Assembly: GCA_014695325.1 (NCBI GenBank) | Contig: JACJNZ010000014.1 | Coordinates: 124,001-188,000, forward strand | DNA length: 64,000 bases | From: Cyanobacteria bacterium FACHB-502 | GTDB lineage: Bacteria > Cyanobacteriota > Cyanobacteriia > Elainellales > Elainellaceae | Direction: 5' to 3' | In this document: positions 34,294 through 42,407 of the stretch, one piece after another | Numbering within the stretch: the first letter of the stretch is position 1 | How the letters are laid out: each line of letters begins with the position of its first letter | Notes under the pieces: model-generated | What the model saw: only the letters and a program-made list of their open reading frames with translations | The model's database searches: none | Told to the model about the DNA's origin: nothing | Position numbers and translations under genes: made by a program

Positions 34294-36421
34294 GTTCTTT
34301 AGCAGGACGGGCATCAATGCGAGTGTGATCAAGTCCTGCAAGCCTGGCAGCTTCCCGTGCGAGGTCTGCCCAAGCGATCGCCCCCTCGTTTGCCAGATGC
34401 CACAGCCCAGATTCGCCATCAATCAGCAAGTCCAGCGTCACGTTGACCAGATCGGGCACATAGGTAGGCGAAACGATCGCATCCGATGCGGCAATAAACG
34501 GTTGTCCGGCTGACAGGGTGCGAAGGGCGATCGTCAAGAAGTTATAGGCATCCCAGGGGCTAAAGAAGGCACTGGTGCGAATCACTAGAGAATTGGGATG
34601 AGCGGCTAGAACCTGCTGTTCCGCGATCGCCTTACTCCGTCCGTAAACGTTAAGCGGCGCGACTTGCTGACTTTCCGTATAGGGTTCAGCGCGGTTGCCG
34701 TCAAATACCAAATCCGAGGAAAATTTCACCATTGCAATGCCGCGATCGGCACAGGCTTCCGCTAGAATCGTTGCCCCTTCGGCGTTGACGCGATGGCACA
34801 GGTGCGGTTCCCGCTCGGCATCATCGACTCGCACGTATCCTGCTGCATTCACGATCGCCCACGGCTGCAATTCCTTCAACGCTTGCGCTACCGAAGTAGA
34901 GTCTGTAATATCCATCTCCTGACGAGACAGCAGGTGATAGGGAATGCCGCGAATTTCACAAAGGCGAGCAAAGGCTTGTCCCAGGGTACCCGTCGCGCCC
35001 GTAATGAGCAGTGGCGGCGTGGAAGCGGCAGCAGAATCTTTTCCAATCCGCCTCATCTCGACGGAGCGACAAACCGCCCCTGATTCTGTATCAATCCATC
35101 CGCCTGATTTTTGTGAATAGTTAACAGGTGGGTAGAGCAACCGCTGCGATCGCTGCCACCACCCGGGGAGATCCAGTAACGGGTGGGTATATTCCTGCCC
35201 TGTGGCGATCGATTGCACCATTTTAGCGATCGCCGTCGGACGGGGCACCGCCGATCGGACATCAAATACACCCGGCTCGTAAAATCCATCGTCGCGAGTC
35301 ACCAGGCTATTCCAGTCGTAAGTCCCCAGCAGCGACCAGACTGTGACGGCTCGAAAGTCTACCCCTTCATTTCGTACTGCCTGAGCCACCTGCCAGATTT
35401 CTTTCAGCCAGCGCAACTGCTCCTCGCGAGTACAGCCTAAATGGGCTTCAGTAATAGCAATCGGCTGCCCATAGCGTTGCCAGACTTCCTTTAGCAGAGC
35501 CGCGTGATCGTAAATGCCATCGGCACAGACCCACACCGCTTCCACATCGGCGTATTGATGCTTGCCATTGCCGCCCCGCGTATGTTCGGGATAGCGTTCC
35601 ATTCGTTCATCAATAAACCGATCGCCGCACACATAGCGATTAATGCCGATAATATCGGGCGGACAGGAATTGCCTTCAAACCACAGCAGCTCGTCTGCCT
35701 CAACGCCTGCCCCCAGCAGATAGCTCCACAGGGGATGGTCAGGATTGACGCGCCCGCACAGCAAATCGAGCGACAGCCAGCGGCGATCGTTCTCAAGCTG
35801 TGCCTGGTATGTCAGCAGAGGCGTGCTAAAGGTTTTGCCCAGATCTTCGGTTTGTACGAGCTGTGCCCGCGGATTAATTTCTCGAATTGCCTGCATGGAA
35901 AGCACCGTGGCACGGCACTCGTGAATCAATGCTTTGGCAAACATCAGGTCATCGCGCTCATGCGGATACCAGTGACCATACAGCCCGCTAAATCTGGCAG
36001 TCGTTAACGGCTCATTCACAGGCGTGTAATGGCTCAGCCAGGGATATCGCTCGGCAACCGCCCGCGCATATTCTGCCAGCTTTTCTGGAAATGCCGGATC
36101 GATCAGGCTGGTATCGCGAGGACCGCTGCCGTGATGCACTAATCCGGCGATCGGACAAATGCCCAACTCATCCAGCATTTTCAGCCGCTCATCTGCCCAT
36201 GACCAATCTGCCTGTTCTACCCCATTCGGCGCAATGCGTTCCCACAGGATCGGATAGCGGATCATTTCCACACCCAGCGCGGCGAATCGTTTCAGATCCT
36301 CAATTCGATTGGCGTGTCCATTCCATTCCATTTGGTCAAAATATCGATCGCCAATTCGATTCACCGTACATTCCAGTCCAGCCCACACGGCTGGCGGGGA
36401 CATCTTTTGCGTTGAATTCAT
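34178..36421 (-). CDS. Fusion of a GH1-like glycosidase and a RmlD-like sugar-nucleotide reductase
   Basis: The N-terminal 410 or so residues have a family-1 glycoside-hydrolase (TIM-barrel) pattern: WAGLECTVNRIGDRYFDQME, YTPVNEPLTTARFSGLYGHW with the acid/base Glu, and PIAITEAHLGCTREEQ where the nucleophile Glu is expected (ITExx; canonical ITENG is changed). The C-terminal 280 residues are an SDR like dTDP-4-dehydrorhamnose reductase: PLLITGATGTLGQAFARLCE, VNAAGYVRVDDAE, SSDLVFDGN and YGRSKAIAEQQVL (YxxxK). ATG 36421 has an AGTGAGGAAG Shine-Dalgarno; a GTG at 36433 is possible. It overlaps the converging MFS gene by 116 bp. Confidence 0.9.
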   Translation of the reverse strand: MNSTQKMSPPAVWAGLECTVNRIGDRYFDQMEWNGHANRIEDLKRFAALGVEMIRYPILWERIAPNGVEQADWSWADERLKMLDELGICPIAGLVHHGSGPRDTSLIDPAFPEKLAEYARAVAERYPWLSHYTPVNEPLTTARFSGLYGHWYPHERDDLMFAKALIHECRATVLSMQAIREINPRAQLVQTEDLGKTFSTPLLTYQAQLENDRRWLSLDLLCGRVNPDHPLWSYLLGAGVEADELLWFEGNSCPPDIIGINRYVCGDRFIDERMERYPEHTRGGNGKHQYADVEAVWVCADGIYDHAALLKEVWQRYGQPIAITEAHLGCTREEQLRWLKEIWQVAQAVRNEGVDFRAVTVWSLLGTYDWNSLVTRDDGFYEPGVFDVRSAVPRPTAIAKMVQSIATGQEYTHPLLDLPGWWQRSQRLLYPPVNYSQKSGGWIDTESGAVCRSVEMRRIGKDSAAASTPPLLITGATGTLGQAFARLCEIRGIPYHLLSRQEMDITDSTSVAQALKELQPWAIVNAAGYVRVDDAEREPHLCHRVNAEGATILAEACADRGIAMVKFSSDLVFDGNRAEPYTESQQVAPLNVYGRSKAIAEQQVLAAHPNSLVIRTSAFFSPWDAYNFLTIALRTLSAGQPFIAASDAIVSPTYVPDLVNVTLDLLIDGESGLWHLANEGAIAWADLAREAARLAGLDHTRIDARPAKELNWVAPRPVYSALTSERGVLLPDLEQAIGRYLKERVSA

Positions 36422-36434
36422 CGACTTCCTCACT

Positions 36435-36488
36435 TTGTTCTACTGCGTCAGCTTGTTCTATTGCGTCAACTTGTTCTACTGCATCAAT
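36435..36488. repeat. 18-bp tandem repeat, three copies
   Basis: Units TTGTTCTACTGCGTCAGC, TTGTTCTATTGCGTCAAC and TTGTTCTACTGCATCAAT, upstream of the glycosidase-reductase fusion start. On the minus strand in another frame they would encode DAVEQ-like repeats, but no gene is supported there. Confidence 0.8.
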
Positions 36489-36565
36489 ACTTTGTTCAAT
36501 GCTGCGTAAGCTACTGTGTTCGATCACGTCGTGATGCACTGCCGCGCTGAATGTTCAACCCATCT

Positions 36566-37027
36566 CTAACGCACTTCCTGAATCAATAAAACTGTCCAAG
36601 TGGAGATGAAAAGCAGGGGTAAGACGATCGCAGGCATTTGGGCTAAACGACGAGTCAGCGTTGTACCTTGGATTGGCGGATAATGCTCGGTTGTATCATC
36701 CTGCGGATAGGTTTGAAACAGGTTCCGTAATTCAGCCATATAAACCAGGGAAACCAGAATTCCGACATAAATCAGAATGCTTGTGATTAAAGAAATGCCA
36801 GGAACGATCCAGAGCAAGAGTTGATGTAACTCTGCATAGCCGCCATTCTCTGGGTCAGGCGGTGAAGTTAAAAGTGTCGCAAACCCGCTAAAGAAGAATG
36901 ACTGTGAAAGAATGAGCCAGTTTACCCGCTGACTCATCGAGTCATCTTCATTGCTGATTTGCTCATGGATCAATTGGTAAAAATCAGCCGTAGGCAGCGG
37001 TTTAGATAAGTCGATCGATTTGGACAT
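36566..37027 (-). CDS. Small integral membrane protein
   Basis: 153 aa. An N-terminal acidic and polar region (QLIHEQISNEDDSMSQRVN) is followed by TM segments at about 38-54, 72-95 and 130-147, with YMAELRNLFQTYPQ between. The layout (NED-start, RVNWLILSQSFFFSGFATLL) resembles small membrane proteins often annotated as hypothetical in cyanobacteria and next to regulators. It follows the hemerythrin gene on the same strand at 198 bp, so operon membership is possible but weaker than for the three genes before it. Confidence 0.65.
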   Translation of the reverse strand: MSKSIDLSKPLPTADFYQLIHEQISNEDDSMSQRVNWLILSQSFFFSGFATLLTSPPDPENGGYAELHQLLLWIVPGISLITSILIYVGILVSLVYMAELRNLFQTYPQDDTTEHYPPIQGTTLTRRLAQMPAIVLPLLFISTWTVLLIQEVR

Positions 37028-37225
37028 TTATTGATTTACAACTAATTGATTTAGAGGTTAAAGATCGATGATCGAAATCCGAACAGCCCCCAATTCCAGG
37101 GAAACTGAGCCAGCCTTCCCTAAGTTTCAAAGTTCGCCAAAGTTGGGGAATTTAGAGGGAAATGCAGCCCCTCGAACACTCCTCAAACTCACTTCCGCCA
37201 TCGATCGCCTGCTATGTGATTCTGA

Positions 37226-38740
37226 CTACTCTAAAACTCCATTCGTTGGAACATCTTGTTTCGCCTGGGAATCGAAGTAGAGGAACAGAACAAATAAGAT
37301 TGCAAAGGTCAAATCAAACACACCGGACAGCAGATAAAACGGATGAAGACTGCCGATCAAAGTATGATAAGCAAGCAATCCAAAAACGCTAAATTGGGCG
37401 AAAATCCCGAGTTTGACAATGCCGCGATTTTGCGTAACGTCCTGGCTCACCCACCAATAACCAATGCCGATGATGAAAACGAAGCCATAGAAGAGCTGCG
37501 AGTATTCGAGATTGACGAGTGGTTCTGTATTCAAAAATTCTCGTACCCATCGATCGCCTATCAGAAACAAAACGGCTTCAACCCAGTTGATCACAGCCTT
37601 CGTTTGAAACACAAGCTTCCACGGAATTCTATGATTCATATAAACAAACCAGGGTTTTGTGTTGCCACCACCTCTGCTCTGACTCATCTGCGGCTCTAAT
37701 ACAGGGATAGCTCTATGGTGTTCCTGCTCCTGTTCCTGTAACTGACTTTTAGCGGCTTTGAAATCCGTCGCCAATTGTTTCTGCTGATCGTTACTGAGAT
37801 ACTGTTTAATGCGGGGAAAGATATCATTCTCCTCTTGATCGACATGACCTCGAACCGCAAGCCTCACCTGTTCAATTCGTGTTTTAAAGCTGGGGTCGGC
37901 AGGATCGATTTGCTTGACCTCATCCAGCAGCTTGATCGCATCATCGGTTTGATCAACAATTTCCTGCATCTGCTCGTAGTAGGGGCTGAGAGCCGGATAG
38001 AAAACCTGTTCTTCAGCTAAGCCGTGAACCTTGACATCCCGATAAAGCTGCCCAAAATACTCCTGAATTTTTTGTGGATCATCACTTCCTAAAATTTCGG
38101 CAAACAGAATATCTGCCTTGCTGTGATCCATCAAAAGCAGATCGCGGAGGCTCATCTCATCATCCGATCGCGTCACCACACTGCCCACGATGCCTGTGAA
38201 AGCTGCAACCGCATCCTCGCTTCTTGCCAACAGTCCCTGAGCCGGATCTTGTCCAGTCAGTTCACGCACCCCCAGCACTTCTAAGATTCCTTTGAGCCGT
38301 TCTTGATGAGCGCGGTTTTCAAAGTTGATGGCATGTAAGGGCGCGATCGCTGCTTCAATATCAGCCCCAACTACCTGTGCTGCTTTGTGAATGATCAGTC
38401 CTGCCATCGTCTGCTGATGCTTCAGCAATTCATGCTGCAAAACTTTCTCAGACAGGGTTAATTCAGTATCTTCTATCAAGTGTTGGGTGTTCTCAAGACT
38501 TTGCTCAACCGTTTCCTTTAACTCACCCGGAACCCCATACTGAACGATGACCGTTTCCAGAATGCCCAGGTTCTTTTCATCCTGTTTTAGCATTTCCTGC
38601 AACTCATGATGAATCTCATCATCTTCGATCGCATTCAGGAGTAGCTGATCGTTGTGAATTAGCAGATTTTGCAATGCTTTCATCTCTGCTAACTGCATGG
38701 CGATTGCTATTCGTTTTGTATCGTCGATCGCTGCCGTCAT
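37226..38740 (-). CDS. Hemerythrin/ferritin-like protein with C-terminal membrane domain
   Basis: 504 aa. Residues 1-170 are a four-helix region with many His/Glu (DEIHHE, HELLKHQQTMAGLIIHKAA), ferritin-like. About 198-315 is a hemerythrin HHE domain: LLLMDHSKADILF, HGLAEEQVFYPAL and HVDQEENDIFPRI, carrying H-x(32)-H-x3-E and H-x3-E ligands. Residues 375-495 hold four TM helices (e.g. GFVFIIGIGYWWV, LGIFAQFSVFGLLAYHTLIG). The HHE domain usually binds O2 or NO at a di-iron centre. It lies 39 bp downstream of the ATP-grasp gene, same strand, with a GGAAGG Shine-Dalgarno. Probably a membrane-bound iron/oxygen-handling protein; fusion to 4-TM is notable. Confidence 0.85.
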   Translation of the reverse strand: MTAAIDDTKRIAIAMQLAEMKALQNLLIHNDQLLLNAIEDDEIHHELQEMLKQDEKNLGILETVIVQYGVPGELKETVEQSLENTQHLIEDTELTLSEKVLQHELLKHQQTMAGLIIHKAAQVVGADIEAAIAPLHAINFENRAHQERLKGILEVLGVRELTGQDPAQGLLARSEDAVAAFTGIVGSVVTRSDDEMSLRDLLLMDHSKADILFAEILGSDDPQKIQEYFGQLYRDVKVHGLAEEQVFYPALSPYYEQMQEIVDQTDDAIKLLDEVKQIDPADPSFKTRIEQVRLAVRGHVDQEENDIFPRIKQYLSNDQQKQLATDFKAAKSQLQEQEQEHHRAIPVLEPQMSQSRGGGNTKPWFVYMNHRIPWKLVFQTKAVINWVEAVLFLIGDRWVREFLNTEPLVNLEYSQLFYGFVFIIGIGYWWVSQDVTQNRGIVKLGIFAQFSVFGLLAYHTLIGSLHPFYLLSGVFDLTFAILFVLFLYFDSQAKQDVPTNGVLE

Positions 38741-38779
38741 TTTGGGTTGCCTTCCAATTGTTTATCAGCGGTTTATTAT

Positions 38780-40078
38780 TTAGCCTGTTAAATGCAATCC
38801 TTTTTGGTGCAAACTCTGCTCAACCTGCTGCATCTCCTCTACGGTTTCTCCAGTGACAATGCCGTAAATTTCGGTGTAGATTTTTCCATATTTCACTTTT
38901 TCCAGAGCCGAGAGAATCAAGAAATCTCTGCGATCGAGATGCAACTTGAGCGTTGTCAGAATGGAGTCAAGCGTTCCTTCCATGCGATAATCGCTGGAGT
39001 ATTTTGCGATTGTTTTATTCAGCTTCAATAGCTGATGCCGCTGGAGACAAAGAGGTGTAGAACCATTGATGCGGAAGTTAGCATCGATCGCGTAAAGTTC
39101 GCCGTTCCGATTCTCTAATACATCAAAACCAATGACTCCAAAGTATCCTTGCTGATGGGCATATTTTCCAACTGCCGCAATCATCGAGGAAAACTTGCTC
39201 AAATCATTGGTGTAGTCAATCACGCCTCCCAAGTATGTCCCTTCAGAGCTGACAAGCTGCTGAGTTACGCCAATTAACGTGATTTCTCCAGCTTTATTAA
39301 CGTAAAACTGTACACAGTAATTATTTACTTCATGCTTAACAAAATCGGAAACAATAATTGTTTCGAGCAGTTTAATTTTGAGATACTTCTCTAATTCTTC
39401 CAGGCAGTAGTTCAGGTCACTCTGAGTACGGATGATATAAGTTCCCTCACCGGAAAGACCATGCGACGTCTTGATTAAGTAGGGGAATTGGGAAGGGAGC
39501 GGAATTTGATCAAGACGAACTTCACTTAACTGATAAGTTTGATAAGTAGGGCAGGGCACTCCTAATTGGGAAAGCGTTGCTTTACTGAGCAAGCGGTAAT
39601 GAATTTCTGGATCAACAGCGTGTCTTTCGGGCAGCAGGTGATCAAAGGGAAAGAGGGTAATGACGCGATCGATTTGGTTACTTTGCAGTTGCCCAGAGGA
39701 GTCATTACCCTGACTGAGATCATCCAGATATGTTGAGCAATCCAGCTTCTCTGCTTGTAAATCGCGAAAGCCAAAATGCTCGCGCCAATAGTGGATCAGT
39801 GTGTTACTAGGTGGACTGATGACCACACCGCGCAGCCCGTGCCCCAACACTGCTAAATTCTTCCAGGGTTCTTTCTGGCAAATCTTATCGAAGGATGTTT
39901 TGGTTGATTCGCCGCTGCCATCTTGCAGAAAGTATTTTTGCGTGTTTGGATAAGCTGCCCAGCTTGCTGTCGCTGGGTAGTTCAAAATCAGCGCGTAGTT
40001 TCCGTTGCTAATGTCTTGAGCAAACAAATCAGAAAGTGAATTGCCCTGAAAAAACTGGAAGGAGGTTTGAGAAGCCAT
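38780..40078 (-). CDS. ATP-grasp ligase-like protein (PGM1-like), unknown substrate
   Basis: 432 aa. The ATP-grasp fold is visible from about residue 165: FPYLIKTSHGLSGEGTYIIR (K203, Gly-rich ATP loop 207-212), the metal strand GVIGFDVLENRNGELYAIDA then NFRINGSTP (D332, N334, N338), which resembles peptide ligases such as the PGM1 type. Residues 1-160 form a pre-ATP-grasp Rossmann-like part (NYALILNYPATASWAAYPNT, VVISPPSNTLIHYWREHFG). It sits between the isoaspartyl peptidase (26 bp upstream) and the hemerythrin protein (39 bp downstream). A role in making an aspartyl/isopeptide or amino-acid amide is inferred from context only. Confidence 0.75.
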   Translation of the reverse strand: MASQTSFQFFQGNSLSDLFAQDISNGNYALILNYPATASWAAYPNTQKYFLQDGSGESTKTSFDKICQKEPWKNLAVLGHGLRGVVISPPSNTLIHYWREHFGFRDLQAEKLDCSTYLDDLSQGNDSSGQLQSNQIDRVITLFPFDHLLPERHAVDPEIHYRLLSKATLSQLGVPCPTYQTYQLSEVRLDQIPLPSQFPYLIKTSHGLSGEGTYIIRTQSDLNYCLEELEKYLKIKLLETIIVSDFVKHEVNNYCVQFYVNKAGEITLIGVTQQLVSSEGTYLGGVIDYTNDLSKFSSMIAAVGKYAHQQGYFGVIGFDVLENRNGELYAIDANFRINGSTPLCLQRHQLLKLNKTIAKYSSDYRMEGTLDSILTTLKLHLDRRDFLILSALEKVKYGKIYTEIYGIVTGETVEEMQQVEQSLHQKGLHLTG

Positions 40079-40104
40079 AGCGGGGAGGGGGTTAAACAGA
40101 GGAG

Positions 40105-41001
40105 TTAAACAACTGTGAACTTTTGATCCTGACGGGTAAAAAAGGCAGGCTGCTTTAGCTCATCGGACATATAGGCAACTGCCATTTCAGATGAGTTATG
40201 TGCCCAGCCAACTTGTCCCTCTCGATCGATCAAAATACAGCCTGCTTCTCCCGCCACTCGATCGATTAGGGTGTCGATCGCATGTTGCGCTGCATCATCG
40301 GGATGCTTTCCGGCAACCAAGGCATCGATCGCGGTTTTTGCCAGTACGACTGGAATAATCGACTCACCATCTCCTGTCGTCGAACAAGCTCCAGAGCGGT
40401 TATCGGCATACAAGCCGCAGCCGACTAATGCAGTATCGCCGACTCGCCCCTGAGGTTGCCCAGTGGTTCCGCCTGTGGAAGTTCCGGCGACCAGATTCCC
40501 ATTGACATCTAACGCGACACAGCCCACCGTATTGGGGCGGTCTAAAACCTCAAGTTCCTCTTTCCACTCCTGATACTGTTCTTCACTGACCAAATCTTCT
40601 TTAGCACACACTTCTAGCCCGTGTTCTAGCGCAAACCGTTCCCCGCTTCGTGCCACGAGAAATCGGGATTTTTCCTTCATAATCTTGTGAGCAACAGAAA
40701 TCGGATGGCGAACGCCCTGGACAGCTGCGACGGCTCCCCAGTCTAGTGTTGCCCCGTCCATGATTGCGGCATCGACTTCAACTTCGCCTTCACTGTTCAT
40801 CGTCGAACCGAAGCCCGCATTAAACGTCTGATCCGTTTCAAGGACACGAATCGCTGCCTCAACCGCTGCGGCTGCACTGCCTCCGGTACGTAACACCTCC
40901 CAGCCCGCCTCAACTGCCGCTAAGCATCCCGCTTGATTTGCTGCCACCTTATCTTCTGTAATTGTTTTTGCTCCACCATGAACGATGATGACTGGTTTCA
41001 T
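40105..41001 (-). CDS. iaaA: Isoaspartyl peptidase / plant-type L-asparaginase
   Basis: 298 aa Ntn-hydrolase. Family features: PVIIVHGGAKTITEDK at the start, NAGFGSTMNSEGEVEVDAAI, and the autoprocessing site RPNTVGCVALDVNGNLVAGT, with Thr158 as the N-terminal nucleophile of the beta subunit. Other residues: STGGTTGQPQGRVGDTALVG in the substrate pocket. It hydrolyses beta-aspartyl dipeptides and asparagine, and in cyanobacteria commonly finishes cyanophycin breakdown. The start is ATG 41001 with an AGGAAAAG motif; longer frames to 41151 are not conserved. First gene of a same-strand cluster with the ATP-grasp and hemerythrin genes. Confidence 0.92.
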   Translation of the reverse strand: MKPVIIVHGGAKTITEDKVAANQAGCLAAVEAGWEVLRTGGSAAAAVEAAIRVLETDQTFNAGFGSTMNSEGEVEVDAAIMDGATLDWGAVAAVQGVRHPISVAHKIMKEKSRFLVARSGERFALEHGLEVCAKEDLVSEEQYQEWKEELEVLDRPNTVGCVALDVNGNLVAGTSTGGTTGQPQGRVGDTALVGCGLYADNRSGACSTTGDGESIIPVVLAKTAIDALVAGKHPDDAAQHAIDTLIDRVAGEAGCILIDREGQVGWAHNSSEMAVAYMSDELKQPAFFTRQDQKFTVV

Positions 41002-41470
41002 ACTTTTTCTTTTCCTCACACAGTATTTTTTAGAGGATTTTTTTAGAGGATATTTGCGGCAAAAAATTACGCCGCTTTGAGCCTTGAAAGCACGTCCAGC
41101 TTTCCAATTTTGGAGACTTAAGACAGAGCAGTAATAATCATCCCGAAGCATACCAGCTTGATTTTCTAAGGCATCTCTATCCCAAGAGTCACCTAAGACA
41201 ATTAGAGGAATGAGATCCGATAACGCAAGTTTGTAATCGGCTGTTTTAGCTTCTGAGCAGCCTGGCTTTGGAGCGAGCCTGTATCCTCTTAGCGTTGAAT
41301 CCGATCGATCTAAAGCGATACAGCGACAGCAACTTTTCCGCTATATCCTTCCGCCTCTTTACTGGTTTTGATAGAAATTTCTGTTGAAAATTGGTTTTGA
41401 TAGTTTTCTCTTTCAAAAGATTCGTTAGAATAATCTGTAGAAACAGTTGAGAGAATAATAAGGATTCACT
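41002..41470. other. Divergent gap between iaaA and sodA
   Basis: Holds the promoter regions of two divergent genes. The repeat TGGTTTTGATAG occurs at 41361 and 41392, ahead of sodA, and could bind a regulator. No third gene is supported. Confidence 0.4.
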
Positions 41471-42088
41471 ATGGCATTTGAAGTCCCCGCACTGCCCTAT
41501 AACTTCGACGCGCTCGAACCCTACATCGACGCTCAGACCATGCAGATCCACCACGACCTGCATCACGGCGCATACGTTAAGAACCTGAATACGGCGACCG
41601 AATCCCACTCTGACCTGCAAAGCAAGAGCATTGAAGAACTAATTCGCGATCTCAATACTGTTCCAGAAGCCGTTCGGACTGCCGTTCGCAACAATGGCGG
41701 CGGACACCTCAACCACACGATTTTTTGGACGCTGATGGCTCCTAATGCAGGCGGTGAACCGACTGGGGCGATCGCAGAAGCAATCAATGACACCTTTGGC
41801 AGCTTTGAAACCTTTAAAGAGCGGTTCAACGATTCTGGCGTGAAGCGGTTTGGTAGCGGCTTTGTTTGGCTGGTGCGCTCTAGCGACGGCAAACTCGAAA
41901 TCGTCAGCACCCCCAACCAGGACAACCCGATCACCGATGGTCACTACCCGATCATGGGCAACGATGTTTGGGAACACGCCTATTACCTCAAGTACCAGAA
42001 CCGCCGCCCCGAATATCTGAAGCAGTGGTGGAACACGGTGAACTGGGAAGAAGTTAATCGCCGTTTCGCACAGTGTTCTGCTGGTTAA
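41471..42088 (+). CDS. sodA: Superoxide dismutase, Mn-type
   Basis: 205 aa of the Fe/Mn SOD family. Metal ligands appear in order: [27 protein letters not shown], and [20 protein letters not shown]. The GGHLNH form (Gly instead of Gln before Asn-His) and STPNQDNPI (a second-sphere Gln at the Mn-type position) point to a Mn enzyme rather than FeSOD (which has AAQxxNH). There is no N-terminal membrane anchor, unlike many cyanobacterial SodA, so it is probably soluble. The Shine-Dalgarno is AAGGA before ATG 41471. Confidence 0.9.
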   Translation: MAFEVPALPYNFDALEPYIDAQTMQIHHDLHHGAYVKNLNTATESHSDLQSKSIEELIRDLNTVPEAVRTAVRNNGGGHLNHTIFWTLMAPNAGGEPTGAIAEAINDTFGSFETFKERFNDSGVKRFGSGFVWLVRSSDGKLEIVSTPNQDNPITDGHYPIMGNDVWEHAYYLKYQNRRPEYLKQWWNTVNWEEVNRRFAQCSAG

Positions 42089-42407
42089 TGATTCGCAAAT
42101 GGCATGACGATCAGGGAGACGATCGCTGGATTGCCTTAAGAAACAGGTGCGATCGTTCATCCTCAGCTTTGTGCAGCGTTAGGCGGCAGAGTTAGGCTGC
42201 TCACTTGCCTATTCATTACACCCCTTTCACACCCCTTTAATTAAGTCGTTTAATTAAATCGTTTAGGGCGAAGCAGGTGCGATCGAGTTTTCCATTGAAT
42301 TGGGGAGGCTCTTTCGCATTGCTTCGTCTTTTCAGGTTGTTTGGTCAAAAGCGGGGAGACGATCGCTAAAGTAAAGAAATCGTTTTGCCATTATTTCTAC
42401 AGTGACT
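42089..42407. other. Gap with short direct repeats, no gene
   Basis: Repeats ACACCCCTTTC (about 42218, 42228) and TAATTAARTCGTTTA (about 42239, 42253) follow sodA, along with two GAGACGATCGCT segments. They may be slippage tracts; no gene or terminator is obvious. Confidence 0.35.

Noticed and set aside
36309-36539. Frames in all readings across the 18-bp tandem repeat, including a DAVEQ-like minus frame
   Set aside because: Repeat translation in several frames is expected from a triplet-multiple tandem; no start signal or conserved ends.
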